Source: Dromiciops gliroides (lineage: Eukaryota; Chordata; Mammalia; Microbiotheria; Microbiotheriidae). Taken from it: 64,000 bases of DNA. Below are positions 42,261-64,000 of this stretch, in pieces. Location: assembly GCF_019393635.1 (NCBI RefSeq), contig NC_057863.1:622723791-622787790 (forward strand). The letters are read 5' to 3'. Position 1 is the stretch's first letter. Each line of letters starts with the position of its first letter. The notes below the pieces were generated by a model. That model had not been told where the DNA came from. It did no database searches and saw nothing but the letters and a program-made list of their open reading frames with translations. Made by a program: the position numbers and the translations under genes.

Positions 42261-45250
42261 TATAAAGGGCACTATTAGGATTCAGCTGTGGCCCCAGATA
42301 TGACGTTCCTGACTATTCAAATGATATCTGATGGAAAAAGACTAATCAGATATCATGGCAAGGATCCCCAAGGCCCCATTAGAACTCGGAATAGGGGGTG
42401 AGGCGGGGGCAGCGCCTGCAGATAACAACTGTAGACACACATCTTCAGATGGCATACCCTTTTACCTCTGATACCCAGCTGGTAATTCCCCTCTTGCCAA
42501 GGTCCCCGTCTCTGCCAATTTGATGTCTACCTGTGGCTCTACTTTCCCATTCCTGCTCTCAACTGTGCATGGGATAGGGAAATACAGGATGAAGCCATGC
42601 CCAAGCTGGGGGGCCGTGACTGTAGTTATGCCAGCATCAGAGCTGCTCACTAGCTCTGTAAGAGACTGCCTCAGAAGTGGAAAGCACATCTAAGAAGAGG
42701 AGATGACCAAAGACCACTAAAATCAATGCAAAGGAACGGATGGAAAGATCGCAGCTGTCTGAGATGAGGAGAAGCCTGACCTGAGGTGAGGAGACTACCA
42801 GAGGGGCCCTGACTGACTCTACTTCACACACCACGACTGTTTTGTTCCTAGGGGTCTCTTACGGCTATGGAACTACTTTCTTTTCCTTGAAAGTCACCTG
42901 GGGAGATTCGACAAGGAGAAACCCAGCCACATGCTGAAAAGAGAAAAGTGGAACAGACTGAGGGCTCACTCTTCTACTTCATGGGGACCAAAGGACAGCT
43001 GTGCAGTCAGACTCCAGGATGGGACTCTTCACAGCCTTGCAAAGGCTAGGCAGGCCACTGTTGGGAAAATCAGGCGAACAGGGCGGAAAGCCACCCAACT
43101 GAAGAAAATAGGCAAATCTAAAGGATGCTGGAGCATTCTGGTTCCCTCCCCAAGTTTATTTGCCACCCAAATCCCAGAGAATCAAAACATATTGCTCTCC
43201 CCATCTCTACTGACCCAATACTTGGCCATAAGGCAAATCCTTGAAGTCAGAGAGCCTTGTAATAAGACAACTTCCCCTACAGAAACTAAGTCCGTATTTG
43301 CCCAAGACAGGGGACAAACTGTGTGTGGATGTGGGTGACCTGAAAAATAGTTGCCATTAATAAGAGTAATAATAATAATTTTTTAGTTCTGATGGCTATT
43401 TATGGGATTAAAGGGCTTGAAACCAGAAGCATTAGTAGTGTACAGCAAGTGAAAAGTAAAAGGCAGATGTGTTACCCAAGGAAATGAAATGAAAGCAGCT
43501 CAGTGACAATGTCAAATTCTCAGATGTAAAGGGAGAAAGAAAAAATATAAAACTCCTCAGCAGTGAATGCTCTAGAGGTGCTTCTAGCTGCTGCCCTCAA
43601 TTGGTCTCGGAAACGTCCGGGACAGGAAGTGTCTTCCTGCCCCCTCGGCTCTCCTAGGCAACCTCATCAAGCCCCTGATCTTCCACAAATTGATTCTCCT
43701 GAATCAGGAGAAATGGTGACTTCCTCAACTCCCCCACTCTCAGGAAATTCTTCAGCTGTTTGTTGTTTGGGATTGAGCACCTATGTTGCAGTTCCTGTAC
43801 GAAGTGCTGGGCTTAAAAGGGGCTTCAAAATCTAATGGAGACCACCACCACACAAAAGGAAACTGTGGTCAGAGTAATAACTGGTAAGCTAGGGAGATAT
43901 GACCCATTTTCTTAAGTTAACAATGACCCCTTAGCCTAACTTTAATGTATAGTTGTAATATTTATGACTAGCGGAAATGGCGCTTTTGCATTTCTACACT
44001 TTATTCCACAAAAGGAAGCCAAGAATGTGGCAGAATAAACAAAAGCCCACAAAGCCTCCCTTCCCTAGCTCAGACACTCCACATCCTGGCTTCTTCCCCC
44101 ACCCCACACAACTTATCAAGTTGTCCACTTCCAGGAAGGCTTTTCCTCCGGCACAGAGCAGATAACAGTTAAATAACTTCAGGAAGTAGAGAAAGCCTGG
44201 GTGTGGTAGATGATATGCTGGGTCTTGAGTCAGAAAGACCTGAATTCAAATTCTTACACTGAAACTTAACTGTGCAGCCTTGGGCAAGTCATTTAAGGCC
44301 TAAGAGCATCAGGCCACTCTACTAAGTCACAGATGGGTCGGATCTGTTCATGATGCTGAGAAATCACTATTCCCACGCACAACTGCAGACCAAGGGCTTA
44401 GATGATAAAGTTTTCCTTAAGTCTGAAAGTCTATCTGATTGGTGGCCATTTCCACCTCACCTTAAGAGAGCTTTCTAAGAGTAGTTAATGTCTTGCTATG
44501 TCTGAGCCTGGAAACAAACCCAATTCTACATTTCAATTACCATTAGTATGATCTACTCCCAGGTAAACATCGGGTTAGCTCATACCGGAGTTTAGTTGAG
44601 GTAAATTAGTTATCAGGGAATGTAGGAGGGAGAATGAAGCAAAAATCTCTCATGTGGCTTTGGGTATGAAATGCAATGCCTGAATTCACACCATTTTCTT
44701 ACCCAATTTTATGTAGAGCAACTTCTAGCAGGAAAAGGGGAAAAAAGGATCCACGGGACGGTCCACCAATGTAACTGATACAGAGAAGAAGCTGAGAAAT
44801 TAAAACGGAAAAAAAATGAAAAGAATGGAGATGAAGGAGAGTTTTCCAGCCCAAGTCAGGAAATGAACAATATGGAGAAGATGAAGAATCACAGCATGGA
44901 GAGGAGGGAGAGAACAGGAAAGAGACATTTGCCAAAGAGTATTTGTTTTTGATTCTAATGCTTACTTTCCTTCTTTCACAACACATGAAATCAGGTCCAT
45001 TTGGTTGGAGTGAAATAACATTCAGTGGAGGAAAAATGGATCCCCCAAATACCAGAACTAACAAAAGGTTTGACCCAACTTGTTTTATTCTCACAAGGAC
45101 AGAAAGGATTCAGGTCTGAAATCACACCAGGCCAAGACTCAGTCCAAGGGGCCCCTCAGTGCATGTCTGTGGTGTTCTCCTAACCTTGTTTAGGTGCAGC
45201 CTCGGCTGTTCCCCTCCAGTTTAAGGCACCACAGGCCCTGAGAAACCAAG
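42260..45250. other. MFN2 5' UTR intron, mostly unrecognised
   Basis: A MIR-like plus fragment at about 44190-44310 (gagtcagaaagacctgaatt). The rest, including a purine-rich block at 44700-45050, shows no gene, RNA or repeat I recognise. Confidence 0.5.
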
Positions 45251-45256
45251 ACTTAC

Positions 45257-45308
45257 TTTTTGAGAGGTGGATTGTTTTCACAAGGCTGACATCATGAGCT
45301 CCGATGGC
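45257..45308 (-). other. MFN2: MFN2 non-coding exon 2 (5' UTR)
   Basis: A 52-nt exon with strong borders: acceptor cttcttttccag, donor gtaagt. It contains a very short upstream reading frame, ATG ATG TCA GCC TTG TGA. Human MFN2 also has two non-coding leading exons, so the layout fits. Confidence 0.7.
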
Positions 45309-45589
45309 CTGGAAAAGAAGGGAAGGATCCGGGCATGTCCCCCTTCCACAGGACGGCCGCTGTGTCCCCAGAACTGTGAGAAGGAAAGGGGGAGCTGTCA
45401 CCAGGAGCCCTGGGCCAGGACCAGGCTCCTCTCATGGGGTGATGACACCAAACAAAAAACAGCCCTGGGCTCAGCTGGCTCAGAAAGGCCTCTTGCACGG
45501 GCACATGCTGGCAAGTTGGGGTGGAGAGCAGGGGCAGGGACTGACTAACCCTGCTCACTAACCCTGGGGCATCACAACACACCTGGGCA

Positions 45590-45975
45590 TGGGGCTGGGC
45601 ACGTGGGCATGTCATGTGCCCAAGAAAGAACACAGGAAAGGGGCCGGCATGGGGGAGGAAACCTGGCATGGCCAGTTGGCATGGGGGGAGCCTGGTCTGG
45701 AGGAGAGCCTGGCATGGGAGAGGGAGCCTGCCATGGGGGGAAGCTGGATAGGTGAGGGGGTCTGGCATGGGGGAGGGGCCTGGCATGGGGGGAGAAGTTG
45801 GCATGTGGGAGGGGGCCTGGCATAGGGAAAGAACACCCGGCATGGGAGGGCTGGTCTGGACGGGGGCCTGGTATGGAGGGGAGGGGGGCCTGGTACGGAG
45901 AGGAAGGGGACCTGGCATGGGAGAAGAAGCTGGCACGAGGGAGGGGGGTCTGGCACGGAAGAGGGAAGGGGTTGG
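45590..45975. repeat. degenerate G-rich minisatellite in MFN2 intron 1
   Basis: More than ten copies of a CTGGCATGGG-type core, spaced about 18-30 bp with GGGAG-rich filler. On the plus strand it has many runs of 3-6 G. Long open frames on both strands here are repeat artefacts. Confidence 0.8.
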
Positions 45976-46183
45976 ATGCAGAGGAGAGTGGGGAGGGTCC
46001 AGGATTGGCGAAGCCGCAGATGAAGAAGGGGCGCGGGCCGAATTGGGGGAGGGGCGTGAGGCGGGGGCTGGGGTACGTGAACGGAGGCCTGAGGGCTCGG
46101 TCCCGGCTCTTCGCCCGCCCGCCCGCGCCGGCTGGTCTCCGCGGCCTTCTCCCGTAGCACCGCCGCCGCCCGCGCTCACTCAC

Positions 46184-46235
46184 CTTCACCTTCTCCGAGC
46201 CGCCGCCGCCGCCATGATGCGTAGTGACATCATCA
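46184..46235 (-). other. MFN2: MFN2 non-coding exon 1 (3' part)
   Basis: Ends at a strong donor, gtgagt (46183-46178), preceded by a GCG repeat and ctcggagaaggtgaag. The transcription start is not determinable. The exon carries a short upstream ORF of MAAAAARRR-stop, possibly extended upstream in frame. Confidence 0.6.
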
Positions 46236-46444
46236 AGCCGCGTCAGTCCGTGAAGGGGAGTGGCGCGTCGACCGCTCCCCGCCCCCCCCTACTTCCTGCT
46301 CCGGAATCGGCCGCTGGAGCTGACCGGAAGATCTCCTCGAGCTCCGAGAGGGTCCACAGTGACCCTGGCTCGTGCGGGGTTCAGCTTCTCGTTCAGGCCC
46401 TGCGGCTCCGCTGGGCACTGGTGGTTGACGCCACTAGGCGTGGC

Positions 46445-46472
46445 CCGCGGTGCACCCAGGGAGTCGTAGTTC
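46445..46472 (-). promoter_or_regulatory. ZNF143/Staf-like binding site (SBS)
   Basis: The minus strand reads gaactacgactccctgggtg followed by caccgcgg, closely following the known consensus ACTACAAYTCCCAGNATGCA with a downstream CGCGG. It lies about 230 bp upstream of MFN2 exon 1, inside the island. Confidence 0.62.
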
Positions 46473-46689
46473 TGAATGGGAGCAGAAAGGCCCTCCCCGA
46501 GGGGCGGGGCCCCAGGGTGCGCTGGGATTGTCAAGGGCGAGGCAGCCCTGGAAGGGAAGGCCCAGTCCAACTGGGACTGGTTTCTGGGCCCCACGGCTCC
46601 AGCACACCCACTCTGGAAGGGGGAAGTTTAATGCAAATCATCACGCATCTGTACGTGTTCGACACAGCTCTACACAGGGCTTATGCAAA

Positions 46690-46830
46690 TTTGCGGAGTT
46701 AGGAACCAAGTTCAAATCCTGCCTCTGTTACCTGACCACCCACCTCAGTGACTTTGACCTCTGGATCTGTTGTATCCACTGTAAAATGGGAATAATATTA
46801 TTTGTAGCAAGGGCCTAACAGTTGGTACTT
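46690..46830 (+). repeat. MIR-like fragment
   Basis: ccaagttcaaatcctgcctc, gttacctgaccacccacctc, ctgtaaaatgggaataatat. Confidence 0.65.
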
Positions 46831-46839
46831 GCTACAAAT

Positions 46840-46978
46840 ATTGTTATATACTGATACATAAAAATAATATACTGTATCATTATATATTATATACTATGTA
46901 TGCTGTATAGTGTACATTCTATGCTATGGTATATACACAGTATACATCATAATATATACTATATGATAACATATATCA
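46840..46978. repeat. AT-rich simple repeat
   Basis: Repeated tatata/atacta steps with many short palindromes. The same kind of sequence resumes at 47225-47292, on the other side of a MAR1-like SINE. Confidence 0.8.
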
Positions 46979-47224
46979 TGTTGTTCAGTTGTTTCAGCCG
47001 TGTGCAACTCTTTATGACCCTATTTAGGGTTTTCTTAGCAAAGAGTGATTGGCCATTTCCTTCTCTAGCTCATTTTACAGATGAGTAAACTGAGGCAAAT
47101 GGGGTGACGTGACTTGCCCAGGGTCACACAGCTAAGTCAGTGTCAGAGGCCAGATTTGAACTTATGAAGATAAATCTTCCTTAATCCAGGCCTGATGCTC
47201 TAGCCATTGTGCCACCTTGTCCCT
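46979..47224 (-). repeat. MAR1-like CORE-SINE, near full length
   Basis: Starts tgttgttcagttgtttcagc, ggttttcttagcaaagagtg, cattttacagatgagtaaac, cccagggtcacacagctaag, and ends at the head region with gtgccaccttgtccc. Confidence 0.88.
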
Positions 47225-47402
47225 ATAGCATATGTTATATATATTCCATAACATAGTGTATCTACTATATTCTATATATTCTATATACTTTTAATGGTTG
47301 AGTATCATGATCAAATGAGATCACGGGCACCAAGCTCTCTGCAGACCCTAGGACACTCTAGAAACAGCCCATTTTAATCATCTGGGCAGACTATAGCCTT
47401 GA

Positions 47403-47570
47403 CATGGTAGAAAGCACCCTGGGTTTAGCAGCAGAAGACCAGGATGGGAAACCTGGTTCTGCTATTTACTACCTGTGTGACCTGGAAAAGAAGCTCTGCC
47501 TTCCTGAGCTTTAGTTTCCTCGTCTGTAAAAAGAATCTCCCTTTGAGTTCTAAGCCCTGTGATTTCAAAG
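47403..47570 (+). repeat. MIR-like fragment
   Basis: gtagaaagcaccctgggttt, ctatttactacctgtgtgac, agtttcctcgtctgtaaaaa. Confidence 0.68.
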
Positions 47571-48029
47571 TCACAGAGAAGAAAATCAGATGGTAATATT
47601 TTTGAAAGAGGTGGTGGACTACAGTTCTGGAATGAGGCATAAATGTATGCCTCAGACACAGTCGATTTATTTTGTTTTGCTTGACTTCCTTGTTATGAGG
47701 GAGGTTTCTCAATCAAAGGGGTGAGTCACTGAAAATAACAGGGATGTACAATTTTAAAAGACCTTCTGACCTCTGATCTGGTCTCCTGCCTTCTGCATTA
47801 TCTTGCTAGACAGTTTCTTCTATAAATTCATAACCTGGCACTCTGGGTTAATGATAAGAACCTCATGAGTTTGCTCAGTATAAATCAGTTCCCCTGAGCC
47901 TGATCCACCCCGATCCACCTCTGAGTAGGGTAAAAAAGTAGATTGTGCAGAGCTGAGACCCAGCCTGAATAGCCAGCTGACCATCTGCTCTACCCCCAAA
48001 CTCTCTCTCATTTCAGAAGGGATTCAAAT

Positions 48030-48160
48030 GACCATCTGATCCAGACCCTAGCCTTCAGGCACATCAGAAATTATTAACCCCATTTTACAGATGAAATTAT
48101 TAAATACCAAGGAAGTTAAATCATTTTCCAAAGGTTACACAGCTAAATCCTGATAGAGCT
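48030..48160 (-). repeat. MIR-like fragment
   Basis: accccattttacagatgaaa, ccaaaggttacacagctaaa. 47570-48030 and 48160-48430 show nothing recognised. Confidence 0.6.
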
Positions 48161-48429
48161 TATAGACAGACACAGAAACCTGCTGCTTCTTAAGCCTCCC
48201 ATCAAAGAGAAAGAATTTGTTGCTCACCTATTGTTTATCAGCAGAAGGTGAGACCTGGTAGAAGGTGCCAGGGAGGGCATTAGTTCCAATCATCCCTCTC
48301 TCCCCTCACATAACAAGATGAGGGATTTTGGAGGAGCAGCTTTATCCTTCTATCGATAAATAACTATAACCACTGATGTAGAGTATTTGGAGGCCCATCA
48401 GGGGAAATGGGATTAATCATGTTCTGCTT

Positions 48430-48770
48430 GGCCCCAGATGGCAGAAGTCAGAACAATGAGTAGAAGTCATAGAGAGACAGATCTTGGTTTGATGTCAGGA
48501 AGAACAAATGTCCTAATAATCAGAGCTATCCGGAAATGACATGGACTGCCTCAGAAGGTCCTCAGTGGAACACTGGAAGAATAACCGCTTTTTAGGGACG
48601 TGGGGAAGATGTTCTTGGTCAGGGACAGGTTGAACTCTCTGGCCCCTGAGGTCCCTCTCAAACTTGAGATCTTGGATTCCCTCCACAGCATCCGGCACAG
48701 CGCTAGGCACCTCATCATACAGCATGGATCATATCATAGAGCCAGAAGGGACCTCAGAGACCATCTGGTC
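48430..48770 (+). repeat. L3/CR1 LINE 3' region
   Basis: ggtttgatgtcaggaagaac, ctaataatcagagctatccg, then aaccgctttttagggacgtg, ctggcccctgaggtccctct and aaacttgagatcttggattc. The far right part may be a MIR-type fragment instead. Confidence 0.72.
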
Positions 48771-48854
48771 TAATTCCCTCATTTTACAAGCGAAGAAACT
48801 GGGTTAAAGGGAAGACAAGTGACATAGCAGCATAGGGCTAAAGCCGGAAGGGAC

Positions 48855-49098
48855 CTTGGAGTGCAGGGCCTGGAGTCAGGAAGACCTGAGTTCAAATCCA
48901 GCCTCAGACACTTAATAGCTGTGTGGCCCTGGGCAAGTCACCTAACCTTGGTTTGCCTCATTTTGCTCAACTTTAAAATGGGGATAATAATAGCATCTAC
49001 CTCCAATGGTTGTTGTGAAGACCAAATGCTATAATATTCATAAAGTGCTTAATACAGTGCCTGACACATAGAAGGCACTATATAAATGCTATTATTAT
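48855..49098 (+). repeat. MIR/MAR-type CORE-SINE, near full length
   Basis: gcagggcctggagtcaggaa, gcctcagacacttaatagct, ctttaaaatggggataataa, gcctgacacatagaaggcac, then atgctattattattc. Confidence 0.82.
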
Positions 49099-49449
49099 TC
49101 TGCTTTATAGATTGGGAAACTGAGGCTCAGGGCACGAAAGTGAGAATTAAAAGCTGGGGTCCCTCACTTTACAGATGAGGAAACTAGCAGATGGGGCCTC
49201 CAATTAGTTGAATTTAATTATCCAGGCAGTGCAATAACATCCTGTCTCTGACACTAGTGCCAAGGATTGTTCTGGGGATCGCTATGTTCTCTGAGGTCGA
49301 CCTCAAGGGATTAAAGACTTCCTCTGAATGTCCCTAACTCCCCAATGTAGCAACCATTGCTTTTTAAACTGCCTAAGGCCCTTTAATTCTCCCTAAACAC
49401 ACATGTACATACACACTCTCAGAGGATGTCATTATTGGTTCTTTTAAGT

Positions 49450-49455
49450 TTTAAT
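49450..49455 (-). terminator. PLOD1: possible PLOD1 polyadenylation signal ATTAAA
   Basis: ATTAAA on the minus strand, about 875 nt past the PLOD1 stop. I see no AATAAA in the interval. The choice rests on position alone. Confidence 0.3.
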
Positions 49456-49508
49456 GTTAAAAACTCTTGTTTCAAACTGTCCATGTTGGTCAAAGAGCCC
49501 GCCAGTCA

Positions 49509-49570
49509 GTGAGTGAGTGAGTGAGTGAATGAATGAATGAATGAATGAACGAATGGATGAATATGCAGGG

Positions 49571-49621
<51 letters not shown>

Positions 49622-49640
49622 AGAGAGAGAGAGAGAGAGT
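49509..49640. repeat. (TGAG/TGAA)n, (GT)n and (GA)n microsatellite cluster
   Basis: Three different simple repeats in tandem: tgag/tgaa tetranucleotides at 49509-49560, about 23 GT units at 49572-49618 and about ten GA units at 49620-49639. They would lie inside the PLOD1 3' UTR if the suggested poly(A) signal is right. Confidence 0.9.
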
Positions 49641-50328
49641 GTGTTCCAGTGCTGGTCTCCCAATCATCAGAGGTTGACCAGCCAATGCAGGGACCGATCT
49701 GAAACATAAATAGATTCCTTGCCTGTCTCCTTGATCCTGGCAAGGGCTGATGTGGGAGTGAACACTGAAGCCCACCTTGGGCAAGAGGACTAAAGATAGT
49801 CTGATGCCACACAGCAGATTTGGTCTGTGATGGGAAGCAGAGTCTGAGGACTGGGCTGACTGAGCTGAGAGGGATGGGCACGAAGAGGACAGTGGTGTTC
49901 AGGAGTGGGGATCCTGTGCCAGGAGGCACCCCAAGGCTCAGTCTTTATCCGGCAGCTCCCTATTTGGCCTTAGTTCAGCGCTGGGGTTTACTTCTTGGAG
50001 TCTATTCAGTTTCACAGTGTCTCCAGCAGAGTTTGGGGGATACTCAGTTCCTAGAGAGCAGGAGGAAAACATTTCAGGAAGAGAGGGCTGGGGACCGGTA
50101 GTCCTTAAGGCAAAGGGTGTCTCCTAGAGCCAGCAGGCCACGGCATTGTGGGAATGATGGGAACACCAAGTGTGAGACAATCCATTCCGATTCCCATCCT
50201 GGGCTTTTAGTATCAAAGAAAGACAAGAAGAGCCCTGAGGCTCAGCCAGAGTTAGCCAAGGATCAGTCCTGAAGCCCCCTGGCCTGGTCAGAAAAGGGGA
50301 AAGGTCCACAGTGACAAAGTCTGGGCTT

Positions 50329-62220
<11,892 letters not shown>

Positions 62221-62284
62221 CTGCAGGACAGAAAAAATCAAAATAGGTTCTTTGTCCCCAGAATGACCACAGATGCCCATTCTT

Positions 62285-62530
62285 ATTGTTGAGTTGTTTC
62301 AGTTGTGTCTAACTCTCTATGACCCCATTTGAGGTTTTCTTGGCAAAGATCCTGGAGCAGTTTGCTGTTTCCTTCTCCAGCACATTTTACAGAGGGGGAA
62401 ACTGAGGCAGACAGGATGAAGTGACTTGCCCAGGGTCACATAGCTAGTATCTGAGGTCAGATTTGAACTCAGGAAGATGAGTCTTCCTGACTCCAGGCAC
62501 ATATCTGTGTGAACTATGGCGCCACCTAGT
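62285..62530 (-). repeat. MAR1-like CORE-SINE, full length
   Basis: ttgttgagttgtttcagttg, tgtctaactctctatgaccc, ttctccagcacattttacag, cccagggtcacatagctagt, then the head with ctatggcgccacctag. Confidence 0.92.
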
Positions 62531-62599
62531 GGCACCTAGATGTGCATAGATGGCTAAAGCCCTTTGCAGGCAGCTTCTCCCCAAGCTTCTTATCTTCTA

Positions 62600-62905
62600 G
62601 CCATCATCCTCATCCTCCCTGTTTCCTCCATTGGACTCAGCCTCTTGGACCCTAGGTTCTGCTAGGCAGGATTTCACCTTATCATGCTTGGAAACAGGCC
62701 TCCACGCCACTTTTGGACAATATCCACACCATACCACAACTCAGATACCACTCCTTTCCTGGTTCCCCTCTACACGTTATCTTCCCCCATTGGAATGTAA
62801 CCTTCCTGAGGGCAGCCACTGTCTGGATTCCTTATACTGTGTCCCCAGCACTTAGCACAGTGCCTGAGAAGGAAGCACACACTTAACAAATGCCTTATCT
62901 GTCTC
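62600..62905 (+). repeat. L2 LINE 3' end
   Basis: ggaatgtaaccttcctgagg, gcagccactgtctggattcc, ccccagcacttagcacagtg, acttaacaaatgcctt. Confidence 0.75.
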
Positions 62906-63104
62906 ACAGCACCTCCTCTGAAGGGTGGGTGTGAGGGTCAGATGACTGAGTCTATCAGAAGCACTTTGCAAACCTCAAAGCACCTGTGAGTGTGAGTGAC
63001 TAGGAAGACTTTAGAATCCTAGACCTCAAGACTCTCAGAACAGTCATGATAATAGCAGACATGTGTGTAGGAGGGCTTTCCATATTGGAACAACAACCCT
63101 GTAA

Positions 63105-63130
63105 TAAGAATAACAACAACAACAACAATT
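63105..63130. repeat. (AAC)n microsatellite
   Basis: About seven aac units in PLOD1 intron sequence. Confidence 0.85.
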
Positions 63131-63439
63131 CATATTTATGTGGACATGGGTCCTGGACCTGTGATTTCACTGGTATAAAGAACGTCCTAATGAGGAAATT
63201 CCCTTTATCAATACAGGAAGGTGACTATCTCTATTCTTTGAGAATGTGGTTAAATGACTTGGCCAGGGTCTCACAGCCAGCTCTAGGATACTTTAAAAGT
63301 TCTTGGTTTGAAAAGTTCTTTGCCTATATTATCTCATTTGACCCTCTCTCCATTCTGCTTCTGCTGCCCTGACTGGTTTCTGTTTGAAGAAACAAGCTGC
63401 CCCTCCCAGGACCAGCTCATCCCTTCTAAACTTGATGCC

Positions 63440-63785
63440 AAGCAGCTAACTCAAGCCTTGATTGACTCCACCTCCCTCTGCCTCCTCTCCCTTCCCCTCC
63501 CCTCTGGAGGGCTCCATACCAAAATCCTCCCAAAGCCTTCCTTTATAGAGGGCGGAAACTGGACTCTCAGATCATTCTCCTTTGCATCTACAGCTTTGCC
63601 TGGCTTCAACTCAATGGAACAAGATGCTTCCCCTAAGCCGGTTTCCCTACCCCCATTCTGCTTTCCTGACTCCCTTTAGATTGATTGTAAGCTCCCTGAG
63701 GTCAGGGACTCTCTTTTAATTTATCACCTCCCTAGCATTTAGAGTGCTTCCTGGAACATAGTAGGCACTTAATTTGTTGGATTGG
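63440..63785 (+). repeat. L2-like LINE fragment
   Basis: The right part is clear: gattgtaagctccctgaggt, cagggactctcttttaattt, ggaacatagtaggcacttaa. The left part is a pyrimidine-rich, diverged body. Confidence 0.65.
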
Positions 63786-63955
63786 ATCCTCACAAACAAC
63801 CCTGTAAGGCAGGTGCTATTATTATCCCTTTTTTACAGATAAGGAAACTGAGGCAGAGAGAAACTGAACAATTTACTTGGGGTCACAAAGCTATTAAGTG
63901 TCAGCGGCAGGATCCAAATCCAAGTTTTCCTAACTCCAAGCCCGTACATCATGAG
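63785..63955 (-). repeat. MIR-type CORE-SINE fragment
   Basis: gatcctcacaaacaaccctg, ttttttacagataaggaaac, tgaggcagagagaaactgaa, ggggtcacaaagctattaag. Confidence 0.75.
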
Positions 63956-64000
63956 GGAGACCGGACAATTCTTCCTGTTCCCATTTTAACAGTGAGAAGA

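Larger units (their letters stand above)
45990..46570. promoter_or_regulatory. MFN2: CpG-island promoter of MFN2
   Basis: CpG-dense, GC-rich block around non-coding exon 1, with GC boxes (cccgcccccccc near 46280; aggggcggggcc near 46500), a TGATGTCA CRE-like element, a YY1-like catcatggcggc and a ZNF143/Staf-like site. Transcription runs leftwards. Confidence 0.78.

Noticed and set aside
44700-45090. Minus-strand frame of 131 codons in an MFN2 intron
   Set aside because: Low-complexity Ser/Phe/Leu string from a purine-rich block, with no splice context or similarity that I can name.
45752-46702. 316-codon open frame on the plus strand, and a 295-codon one opposite (46179-45292)
   Set aside because: Both run through the G-rich minisatellite and CpG island; the peptides are repetitive Gly/Trp/Met or Pro/Leu strings with no family resemblance.
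62590-64000. Further PLOD1 exons before the right edge
   Set aside because: I looked for the expected upstream peptide (DPDMAFCANIRQQ-like) on the minus strand and did not find it; the stretch is L2, MIR and unique intron.

Overview
The window is vertebrate nuclear DNA, most probably from a marsupial and quite possibly an Australian one. Three protein genes with canonical spliced exons lie on the minus strand, and the DNA between exons is packed with tRNA-headed CORE-SINEs of the marsupial type (about twenty short WSINE1-like copies and a few longer MAR1-like copies), marsupial L1, and old L2, L3/CR1 and MIR fragments. The species call rests on the SINE consensus as I know it and has not been checked by a search.

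Reading leftwards (the direction of transcription) the genes are PLOD1, MFN2 and MIIP. This is the order and relative orientation of human chromosome 1p36.22, so the segment is conserved synteny. Positions 1-7,450 hold MIIP, complete at the protein level: eight coding exons (456 codons) plus a probable non-coding first exon in a CpG island at about 7,240-8,360. Positions 8,360-15,090 are a repeat-filled intergenic stretch that includes an L2 element with a decayed reverse transcriptase. Positions 15,090-46,250 hold the whole of MFN2: 17 coding exons giving exactly 757 codons, a SINE-free 3' UTR of about 2.5 kb, two non-coding 5' exons and a CpG-island promoter. Positions 46,570-49,430 are intergenic repeats. 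From about 49,430 to beyond the right edge lies the 3' part of PLOD1: the last six exons (237 codons) with the whole Fe(II)/2-oxoglutarate catalytic core.

The three genes do unrelated jobs. PLOD1 hydroxylates collagen lysines in the endoplasmic reticulum. MFN2 is the outer-mitochondrial-membrane GTPase that fuses mitochondria and tethers them to the ER. MIIP is a regulator of cell migration and the cell cycle. Their adjacency looks like inherited synteny, not an operon-like unit. Every exon junction was placed from splice consensus, reading phase and remembered human protein sequence, and all phases close.

I found no previously undescribed system. The points most worth a second look are: a GC-AG intron in PLOD1; a MIIP C-terminus encoded by a (CA)n/poly-C tract; an unidentified retrocopy-like tail with a 53-codon open frame at 60,615-61,192; an internally deleted L1 that kept both ends; a ZNF143/Staf-like site and short upstream ORFs at the MFN2 5' end; a G-rich minisatellite in MFN2 intron 1; and several inverted or tandem motifs in the MIIP CpG island.
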